5,162 nt of DNA from positions 1 to 5,162 of the forward strand of contig SFJN01000178.1 of assembly GCA_004555055.1 (NCBI GenBank), given 5' to 3'. The stretch comes from Bacteroidales bacterium. GTDB lineage: Bacteria; Bacteroidota; Bacteroidia; Bacteroidales; Bacteroidaceae. A program made the translations under genes and the position numbers. How positions within the stretch are numbered: position 1 is the first letter of the stretch; every line of letters begins with the position of its first letter. Positions 1-5,162 of this stretch are shown piece by piece. A model generated the notes under the pieces. The model did not search any database, had not been told where the DNA came from, and saw only the letters and a list, made by a program, of their open reading frames with translations.

Positions 1-962
1 GGAGGAGCAGTTTCTCGTCGAGACCCTCGGCAGTAAGGTCGGCCCATACGGAACCGTCCTCGCGGCGGTAGAAAATGCCTTTGGCAAGACCCTCTTCCAC
101 CTTTTCCTTACCTTCGAGATAGGTGTCGGACTCATAGTAAATCTTGTCGAAGCTCACACCAAGAGCCTTGTAGGTCTCATCGAAACCGGCATAGACCCAT
201 TCGTTCATACGACGCCAGAGGGCACGGACTTCGGGGTCGTTCTGCTCCCATTTTACAAGCATGTCGTGGGCCTCGACGATAAGGGGGGCTTCGTTTTTGG
301 CACGCGTGGTGGCGGTCTCCTCGTCAACGCCTTCGCTCGCGGTAATGCTTGTCGAATGCCACGTAATAGTCGCCAATAAGATGGTCGCCCTTCTTGCCGC
401 TGCTCTCGGGTGTTTCGCCGTTGCCCCACTTGAGCCAGGCAAGCATCGACTTGCAGATGTGGATGCCACGGTCGTTGACGATATTGGTCTTTACGACGCG
501 GTTGCCGTTGGCCTCGGCAATCTGTGCCACAGCCCAGCCGAGCAGATTGTTGCGGACGTGACCAAGGTGAAGGGGCTTGTTGGTGTTGGGCGAACTGTAT
601 TCAATCATCACCAGCGGACTCTCGGAGGTAGGAGCCACGAGGCCATAACGAGCGTCGGCATCAATCTCTGCCAGCAACTGCAGCCATTTGGCGGGGGCTA
701 TGACGAGGTTAAGGAATCCCTTCACCACATTGTACCCTGCTACAAGGTCGGTATGCTGCATAAGCCATTCCGCAATGTCGCGACCGGTGTCCTCCGGCTT
801 CTTGCGGCTCATACGGAGGAAGGGGAATGTGACAAGCGTAAGGTGTCCTTCGAACTCAGGACGTGTCTTCTGCACCTGCACCTGCTGTGCAGTGACGTCT
901 GCGCCATAGAGGGCCTTGAGGGCCTCCACTGCAGCTTCGGCAATGAGGGTTGCTATGTTCAT
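1..962 (-). CDS. argS: Arginyl-tRNA synthetase, 5' part only, reading frame broken near 335
   Basis: Cytosolic class I enzyme that joins arginine to tRNA-Arg using ATP. The chosen ATG (960-962) gives MNIATLIAEAAVEAL, a usual ArgRS beginning. The N-terminal Add-1 tRNA-binding domain covers about residues 1-105. The catalytic core starts with EYSSPNTNKPLHLGH, whose HLGH (132-135) is the class I HIGH signature, followed by NDRGIHICKSMLAW. The first frame runs for 209 codons (962-336) to DKHYRE, then reads RRR and stops at TGA 324-326. From 334 to 1 a different frame is open throughout and continues the same protein (EGVDEETATTRAK, then NEWVYAGFDETY, YLEGKEKV and GSVWADLTAEGLD), so one gene carries a net frame change at about 335. 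The KMSKS loop and the anticodon-binding domain lie beyond the left edge. No slippery heptamer is visible at the junction, so programmed frameshifting is unlikely. A real mutation or an assembly error is possible. Family identity is very secure. Confidence 0.95.
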
Positions 963-993
963 GGTTTTATGTATTTTTCTGTTGGTGTATTTT

Positions 994-1057
994 CTGATGG
1001 GGGTTATTCGGTACTGATGGGGGTTGTTCGGTACTGATGGGGGTTGTTCGGTACTGA
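994..1057. repeat. Three tandem 20-bp repeats in the argS leader
   Basis: Three head-to-tail copies of a 20-bp unit, CTGATGGGGGTTGTTCGGTA on the plus strand, occupy 994-1013, 1014-1033 and 1034-1053. A four-base start of a fourth copy (CTGA) follows. Copies 2 and 3 are identical. Copy 1 differs only at 1006 (A instead of G). The array ends 31 bases before the argS start codon, so it should lie in the argS 5' untranslated region, where the transcript would carry three ACAACCCCCAT-like blocks almost free of T. A 20-bp period is not a multiple of three, and the array lies upstream of the conserved ArgRS start, so it is unlikely to be coding. It could be replication-slippage sequence or a set of binding sites. 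The sequence cannot decide. Confidence 0.9.
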
Positions 1058-1104
1058 AAAAGCCACCGTCATGCACTGTGGTTTTGTAGCGCAACAACGG
1101 TGGC
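1057..1104 (-). terminator. Hairpin with T run between the phosphodiesterase-fold gene and argS
   Basis: On the minus strand GCCACCGT (1104-1097) pairs perfectly with ACGGTGGC (1069-1062) and is followed at once by TTTTT (1061-1057). An inner GCGC (1092-1089) can pair with GTGC (1076-1073), with one G-T pair, which shortens the large loop. This is the form of an intrinsic terminator on the minus strand, 45 bases after the stop codon of the upstream gene. No T run follows on the plus strand, so it acts one way only. It could instead be an attenuator in the argS leader if argS is transcribed from the box at 1104-1111. Confidence 0.6.
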
Positions 1105-1111
1105 AAATTTA
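1104..1111 (-). promoter_or_regulatory. TAnnTTTG-type -7 promoter element, candidate for argS
   Basis: The minus strand reads TAAATTTG here, an exact match to the Bacteroidetes -7 consensus TAnnTTTG. No convincing TTG-type -33 element is seen at the usual spacing; the nearest is TTTC at 1137-1134. A start about six bases downstream would give an argS leader of roughly 135 bases containing the hairpin and the tandem repeats. I see no TAnnTTTG or TTTG in the 95 bases between the hairpin and argS, which favours this box. A match of this length can occur by chance in AT-rich sequence. Confidence 0.3.
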
Positions 1112-1127
1112 AGAAATATTTCTTAAA
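1108..1127. promoter_or_regulatory. Perfect 20-bp palindrome, possible operator
   Basis: TTTAAGAAATATTTCTTAAA equals its own reverse complement over all 20 bases. It starts 21 bases after the stop codon of the upstream gene and overlaps the first four bases of the TAAATTTG box. This position would suit a dimeric repressor or activator of argS. A palindrome without a loop makes a poor RNA hairpin, and the G+C content is very low, so a terminator role is less likely. No matching regulator is encoded in the window. Confidence 0.35.
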
Positions 1128-1148
1128 GTGACGGAAAGTACGGATGAT

Positions 1149-2282
1149 TTACTTCCACTCGTAGGTTACAAGTAGCGGATAATGGTCGCTCCATGTGGCA
1201 CTGCGGTCGATGTGGGCCTGCAAAGGTTGCAGATGGTCCGTAAAGAACTGGTGGTCTATGCGTACGGCAATGGCATCGCGGTTGAAACTCCACCCGGGAC
1301 CATTGCCGACCATCCGGAAAGCATCGTTAAGTCCCTTGCGCTTGAGGCGCTGGCAGGCGTAGGAAATGGGGGTGTCATTGAAATCGCCACAAACGATTAT
1401 AGGCAGGCTGTCCGGCTGACTTCCTACAAAATCCGCGATTTCATCGGACATTTTCGCCCGAATCACGGCAGCACGCGCCACTTTTCCGAGGATAGACTTC
1501 GACTGATGGAAGGTGTTGTCGAAAGAAGATTCAAGGCGACTGGACTCGCGGACAAGTTGCTTGTAACGCTCACGGTCGGAAACGGAAAGGTAGTTCGTCT
1601 TCAAATGGGTGTTCACGACCAGCAATTCACCCTTCCCGGCAGGGTGTCTCAACCAAAATGCCACTGCGGCATTGGCACCGTCCTTACAGATGGTTTCTGA
1701 ACGCAGGATTTCGTGGCGCGACCAAATTTGCAGACAAGTGGTGCTATCAACGGACATGCTATAGGGATAGGCTGCAGAAAAAAATGCGGGCCAGCTGGAA
1801 TGATAGCGCAATCTGTAGGCGCCTTCCTGGAAACAGATGATGTCGGCATGCTGGTCATCAAGATAATGCAGGAATTCATCGAGCTTTACGGTATCCGCAG
1901 CATCCTTTATGCCACATCCGTTGTAGGTCATAACCCGAAAGGCATGGTCGGAGGGTGTATGGGCATCGCGCAGCACATTGAGGGGACAGTAACTGCGGAT
2001 GCTGCCAAAACAGAGCAACATGCCCACTAAAGTTATCCAGCACACACGGGGAGCGAAAAGGAGGGAAAGGAGAAACACCGCCACGGTTCCTGCAAGCACA
2101 ATGGGGAATGCCAAACCAAGTGCCGACATCACAAGCATGGTATCCGGACTGACATAGGCACTGGCAGCACAAAGCCACAACAAAACCACCGATACTGCAG
2201 AGAAGGCTGTAAACACAGTATCGGTGAATGTGCGAAACAGGCCGCGCGACGCTTTGGCCTTATGTGTCTTTTTCGTCGCCAT
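1149..2282 (-). CDS. Membrane-anchored endonuclease/exonuclease/phosphatase family protein
   Basis: Metal-dependent phosphodiesterase/phosphomonoesterase fold (the fold of DNase I, ExoIII and sphingomyelinase). The true substrate is unknown. Residues here count from a TTG two codons upstream (2288); the ATG at 2282 is residue 3 and is the preferred start because it is the first ATG. A basic N-terminus (KKTHKAKASR) precedes three predicted membrane helices at about 25-46, 53-78 and 82-96. The catalytic domain fills 117-379 and keeps the family motifs in order: MTYN (N123), FQE (E155), NTH (226-228), GDFND (D302, N304), RIDH (D345) and SDHYPL (D368, H369), so it is probably active. The helix arrangement should put the domain outside the inner membrane, in the periplasm, although topology is inferred. 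The total length is usual for the Bacteroidetes version of this family. It begins 65 bases after the rhomboid stop with no terminator between, so the two may share a transcript. Family assignment is secure; function is open. Confidence 0.9.
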   Translation of the reverse strand: MATKKTHKAKASRGLFRTFTDTVFTAFSAVSVVLLWLCAASAYVSPDTMLVMSALGLAFPIVLAGTVAVFLLSLLFAPRVCWITLVGMLLCFGSIRSYCPLNVLRDAHTPSDHAFRVMTYNGCGIKDAADTVKLDEFLHYLDDQHADIICFQEGAYRLRYHSSWPAFFSAAYPYSMSVDSTTCLQIWSRHEILRSETICKDGANAAVAFWLRHPAGKGELLVVNTHLKTNYLSVSDRERYKQLVRESSRLESSFDNTFHQSKSILGKVARAAVIRAKMSDEIADFVGSQPDSLPIIVCGDFNDTPISYACQRLKRKGLNDAFRMVGNGPGWSFNRDAIAVRIDHQFFTDHLQPLQAHIDRSATWSDHYPLLVTYEWK

Positions 2283-2347
2283 TGGCAATGCTACAGACTG
2301 AAGTGCTAACGATTACAGTGGTCTTTTCAAGGCTATTGCGCCATGAG

Positions 2348-3349
2348 TTATTCCTTGTCCTCGAAGAGGGTGCGTTTTTCCTCCTCGGTCAAAGAATCGT
2401 ATCCGGAACGACGTACCTTGTCCAAAATGCGGTCGATACGTTCCTGACGTTCCTTCGACTTCTCGTTCTTCTTCCGGGCGTTGTAGTCATAGTCCATGTT
2501 GTCATAACGCATGTTGCCATGCTGTTTCTTTCCTTTCTTTCCAAAGACGCTGCGTACAGCCTCTTCAAGAGCTGCTCCGAAACGCTGGAAAGCGGAACTG
2601 ATGCTCCGCATGACGCCTCGTTGTCCGCCACCGTTGCGCTGACGAGCATAATCGTCCCAACCGGTGAAACGGGGACGGTTGGCCACACGGCGCCAATGAC
2701 GGATAAGGAGATAGCCGAAAAGCATACCGCCAAGATGGGCAAAATGGGCCACATTGCTGTTGGAACTGAAGGCCGAAAGGAGTTCAATGGCAGCATATCC
2801 TACCACAAAATACTTGGCCTTGAGGGGTATGGGCGGAAAAAGAAGCATGATGCGTTCGTTGGGGAACGTCATTCCGAAGGCAAGGAGGATGCCGTAACAT
2901 GCACCGGAAGCTCCGATGGTATTCCACATATTGAGGTATTCAGCCACGGGAATGACCCCTCTTCCGGTGTCGACAAGCGCATAATTGCCCATCCCCGTCA
3001 GATAGTATTCGGCTGCCTGCCACACTTCCTGACAAAGACCTGCACCCACACCGCAGATAAGGTAATAGATGAGATAGCGCTTCTGCGACATGGTCTGCTC
3101 GATGATACGGCCGAACATCCACAGCGAGAACATGTTCAGCAGTACATGGCTCCACGAACCATGCAGGAACATATAGGTGAGAAGCTGCCAGATGCGGAAG
3201 TCAGGGGCCATATAGAAATGCAGTCCGAAGGTCTGCACCAGGATGTCGCTGCCATTGCCTATGCGCTGCTGCAGCACCAGCTGCACCATGAAGATGATGA
3301 TGTTGATGAACAACAGGTTGCGAGTGACGGGAGGAATGTTCTTTAACAT
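2348..3349 (-). CDS. Rhomboid family intramembrane serine protease
   Basis: Inner-membrane protease that cuts transmembrane substrates within or near the bilayer by a Ser-His dyad. The ATG at 3349 gives MLKNIPPVTRNLLFINIIIF, the usual start just before helix 1; an upstream GTG at 3391 would add 14 atypical residues. Six helices are predicted at about 11-27, 66-84, 92-108, 142-161, 175-194 and 200-218. The motifs are complete: HGSWSHVLLN (H68 and oxyanion N72, matching GlpG H150/N154), GASG with catalytic S148, and AHLGGMLFG with catalytic H205. After helix 6 a tail of about 115 residues holds a very basic linker (KKGKKQ, ARKKNEKSKERQ) and a short conserved-looking helical end, RIDRILDKVRRSGYDSLTEE, which resembles the small C-terminal domain often seen on Bacteroidetes rhomboids (DUF6576-like, from memory). 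It stands alone after the nhaD terminator and is probably first in a unit with the phosphodiesterase-fold gene. Substrates cannot be predicted. Confidence 0.95.
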   Translation of the reverse strand: MLKNIPPVTRNLLFINIIIFMVQLVLQQRIGNGSDILVQTFGLHFYMAPDFRIWQLLTYMFLHGSWSHVLLNMFSLWMFGRIIEQTMSQKRYLIYYLICGVGAGLCQEVWQAAEYYLTGMGNYALVDTGRGVIPVAEYLNMWNTIGASGACYGILLAFGMTFPNERIMLLFPPIPLKAKYFVVGYAAIELLSAFSSNSNVAHFAHLGGMLFGYLLIRHWRRVANRPRFTGWDDYARQRNGGGQRGVMRSISSAFQRFGAALEEAVRSVFGKKGKKQHGNMRYDNMDYDYNARKKNEKSKERQERIDRILDKVRRSGYDSLTEEEKRTLFEDKE

Positions 3350-3406
3350 GAAGTCTGTAGAATAATGTAAACGATGGAGTAAGCGGCACACCCGGATGCC
3401 TTTTCC

Positions 3407-3465
3407 AAAAATGAAAACTAAGTCGGGCTCATGAAAGCGACAGCAAACAGTGAGCCAGACTTAGT
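3407..3465 (-). terminator. Strong intrinsic terminator after nhaD
   Basis: ACTAAGTCGGGCTCA (3417-3431) and TGAGCCAGACTTAGT (3451-3465) form a 15-pair stem with a single mismatch (3425 against 3457) and a 19-base loop. On the minus strand it is followed by TTTCATTTTT (3416-3407), a good T-rich tail. It begins 63 bases after the nhaD stop and ends nhaD transcription before the rhomboid gene. On the plus strand the hairpin is followed by CTTTTCC, so it may work weakly both ways, although no plus-strand gene needs it. Confidence 0.8.
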
Positions 3466-3528
3466 CTTTTCCATAGTACAGGACGTGTCCGCAGAAAAAA
3501 GCAGACTTTCCCGAATTAAAATTCAACT

Positions 3529-4884
3529 TCAAATGGCAAAATGCCCATGGAAGAGAAGGATATTCTGCAACCAATAACAGGCAAGTCCGGCAATGTAACC
3601 GACAAAAGCCACAAACGTGACTTTGCGGAGATACCAACCGAAAGTGATGTGCTCCATACCCATGACGGTGACACCGGCAGCAGATCCGATGATGAGCATG
3701 CTGCCGCCCACTCCGGCACAATAGGCAAGAAGTTGCCAGAAGATACCGTCCTTGGCAAAGTCGGCAAGGGCCGGGTTCAGTGCCACCTCTGCGGGAGTGG
3801 AAATGGCATACATCTTCATGGCTCCTGCCACAAGAGGCACATTGTCTACAATGCTGCTGAGAATACCGATGGCACCGGTGACAACATAATGCTGCATGGC
3901 ACCGATACTCTTGGTAGACTGGTCGAGCCATACACCCAAATCATGAAGCACACCGATTTCAGCCAACACGCCGACAGCCATGAGAATGCCGAGGAAGAAA
4001 AGGATGGTGGTGATGTCAATACGCGAAAGCATGTTTGTAACACGCTTGGCCATCGTATCGTGCTCCTCACGGTCGCGATAGAAGACATCGGTGACAACCC
4101 AAAGGATGGCAAGCACACACAGAATGCCTACGAAAGGAGGAAGGTTAGTGACAGTATGGAAAACCGGTACTAAACACAAGCCGCCGACGCCGATACCGAA
4201 AACAATACGCCGACGGCTTCGCGTGACCTCGGTGGTTGCGGTATCAGAATATTTTTTTGCCACCTCATGACGGCCGTGGAGACTGTATTGGAGAATAAGG
4301 CAGGGAACAATGAAACTTACGAACGATGGGATGATAATTTCCATGATGACACCCAAGGCCGAAATCATCTTTCCGTTCCAAAGCATGATTGTGGTAACAT
4401 CACCGATAGGTGAAAAAGCACCACCGGAATTGGCGGAAATGATGACCATTGCGGCATAGATGAGACGGTCCTCACGGCTGTCGACCAATTTCCGAAGAAT
4501 CATAATCATGACAATGGAAGTTGTGAGGTTGTCGAGTACAGCACTGAGAATGGCTGTCATGAATGCCATACGCCAGAGCAATTTGCGCTTCGACTGACAT
4601 TTGATGGTGTCACGGACAAAGTTAAAGCCCCCGTGCTGATCAACGATTTCCACAATCGTCATGGCACCCATCAAGAAGAAGAGCGTGGTGCCGGCCTCGC
4701 CAAGATTGCGCTCTATGGCATGGGAAAGTTCGACATGGTCAACGAATCCGCCGACGGCGAAAAGTACCCAACAGCCTACGCACATAAGTAAGGCAAGGGC
4801 GGCTTTGTTGACTTTCAGCACGTTTTCGAAAGCTATACAGAGATAGCCGACGACAAACACGGAAATAATCAGAGGAGTCATCAT
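3529..4884 (-). CDS. nhaD: Na+/H+ antiporter of the NhaD type
   Basis: Inner-membrane transporter that expels Na+ (or Li+) in exchange for H+, for salt and pH homeostasis. At 451 residues it is full length for NhaD, a member of the ion transporter (IT) superfamily with the ArsB/CitM permeases. It is hydrophobic throughout, with about 11-12 predicted helices. The two related halves each carry a signature: SAVLDNLTTSIVMI (114-127) and SSIVDNVPLVAGAM (343-356), with D118 and D347 as likely ion-binding acids. Other family blocks are SGGAFSPIGDVTTIMLW (153-169) and GVGGSMLIIGSAAGV (391-405). A charged cytoplasmic loop lies at about 203-226 (HGRHEVAKKYSD through TRSRRR). Two ATG codons are adjacent (4884 and 4881) and both fit; the first is used. 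It stops at TGA 3529-3531 and is followed by its own terminator, so it is probably monocistronic. Nothing in the upstream spacer shows a sodium- or pH-responsive switch. Identity is high; ion preference is inferred from the family. Confidence 0.95.
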   Translation of the reverse strand: MMTPLIISVFVVGYLCIAFENVLKVNKAALALLMCVGCWVLFAVGGFVDHVELSHAIERNLGEAGTTLFFLMGAMTIVEIVDQHGGFNFVRDTIKCQSKRKLLWRMAFMTAILSAVLDNLTTSIVMIMILRKLVDSREDRLIYAAMVIISANSGGAFSPIGDVTTIMLWNGKMISALGVIMEIIIPSFVSFIVPCLILQYSLHGRHEVAKKYSDTATTEVTRSRRRIVFGIGVGGLCLVPVFHTVTNLPPFVGILCVLAILWVVTDVFYRDREEHDTMAKRVTNMLSRIDITTILFFLGILMAVGVLAEIGVLHDLGVWLDQSTKSIGAMQHYVVTGAIGILSSIVDNVPLVAGAMKMYAISTPAEVALNPALADFAKDGIFWQLLAYCAGVGGSMLIIGSAAGVTVMGMEHITFGWYLRKVTFVAFVGYIAGLACYWLQNILLFHGHFAI

Positions 4885-5107
4885 AGCACGAAAATGATTG
4901 AACTGATTTTTTTAATGCTTTTCGGATGCGGCACATCCATTTCGCCACTATGGACAAACCAGCGAAAGAAAGGTCCGCAACCTGGGTTTATTAGATATGG
5001 GTTAGTAGGAATGCTGTGAGAAAGAAACGGAACATGCCCTTGGAAGATACAGTGTCCCACACGGAAAACCATAAAGGACAGAGACATCTGGCATGGCTGT
5101 TTTCAAG

Positions 5108-5162
5108 TGCTCCTGCCGGGAATCGAACCCGGATCTAATCTTTAGGAGAGACTTATTCTATC
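5108..5162 (-). tRNA. tRNA-Arg (anticodon CCT), 5' end cut off by the window edge
   Basis: Reading the minus strand from 5162, the end of a D arm (GATAGAAT) is followed by the anticodon stem AGTCT/AGATT (5153-5149 and 5141-5137, with one G-T pair) around the loop CTCCTAA (5148-5142), giving anticodon CCT at 5146-5144, which reads AGG codons. A four-base variable loop, the T arm CCGGG-TTCGATT-CCCGG (5132-5116) and the 3' acceptor strand CAGGAGC plus discriminator A (5115-5108) complete the visible part. The 5' acceptor strand, expected to be GCTCCTG, lies outside the window. No CCA is encoded; CTT follows the discriminator, so CCA must be added enzymatically. Confidence 0.93.

Noticed and set aside
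261..1037. 258-codon open frame on the plus strand
   Set aside because: It is antisense to argS and runs through the tandem repeats. The ArgRS motifs on the other strand settle the coding direction.
963..1106. In-frame 48-residue N-terminal extension of ArgRS from a TTG at 1106
   Set aside because: It would translate the hairpin arm and the 20-bp repeats, and ArgRS proteins normally begin at the MNIATLI-like segment encoded from 962.
1108..1127. The 20-bp palindrome as an intrinsic terminator of the phosphodiesterase-fold gene
   Set aside because: The stem is almost all A/T with no room for a loop and no T tract follows. The GC-rich hairpin at 1057-1104 fits far better.
2228..3346. 372-codon open frame on the plus strand
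   Set aside because: It lies fully antisense to the rhomboid gene, whose motifs and catalytic residues are unmistakable. The plus-strand translation is rich in H, D, E and T with no recognisable domain.
3487..3506. Hairpin GTCCGC/GCAGAC with an A/T-run loop after nhaD
   Set aside because: It is a short six-pair stem including one G-T pair, with the T run in the loop rather than after the stem. The much stronger hairpin 20 bases further on explains termination.
3541..4173. 210-codon plus-strand open frame and several shorter ones within nhaD
   Set aside because: They are antisense or out of frame to a complete, motif-rich NhaD sequence and resemble no family I know.
4924..4938. Small inverted repeat GGATG-CGGCA-CATCC upstream of nhaD as a terminator
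   Set aside because: The stem is only five pairs and no T run follows on either strand.

Overview
The window looks like a piece of a Bacteroidales chromosome, probably Prevotella-like or a relative. Three things suggest this: the protein families and their sequences (an NhaD antiporter, a rhomboid protease with a long charged tail, and a membrane-anchored endonuclease/exonuclease/phosphatase protein next to argS), the lack of clear Shine-Dalgarno sequences before the starts, and a TAnnTTTG-type promoter element. The assignment rests on remembered family resemblance and was not tested by a search.

Every supported gene is on the minus strand, so transcription runs from the right edge to the left. 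In that order: a tRNA-Arg(CCT) gene cut by the right edge (5108-5162); a 223-base spacer; nhaD, a Na+/H+ antiporter (3529-4884), followed by a strong hairpin terminator (3407-3465); a six-helix rhomboid intramembrane serine protease (2348-3349); 65 bases further on, a three-helix endonuclease/exonuclease/phosphatase-family protein (1149-2282); a 186-base intergenic stretch; and the 5' half of argS (1-962), which runs off the left edge. The long open frames on the plus strand are antisense shadows of these genes.

The genes do not form an obvious single pathway. NhaD exchanges Na+ for H+ and probably forms its own transcription unit. The rhomboid and the phosphodiesterase-fold protein are close, co-directional and both in the membrane, so they may be co-transcribed. 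ArgRS charges tRNA-Arg, and one of its substrate tRNAs lies about 4 kb away.

Two places deserve a second look. The argS reading frame is broken at about position 335, and the gap relative to remembered homologues looks like a missing stretch of about 20 bases. The argS leader is densely structured: a perfect 20-bp palindrome overlapping a TAnnTTTG box, a terminator-like hairpin with a T run, and three tandem 20-bp repeats just before the start codon. I see no insertion sequence, CRISPR array, phage or defence gene, and no clear new system.
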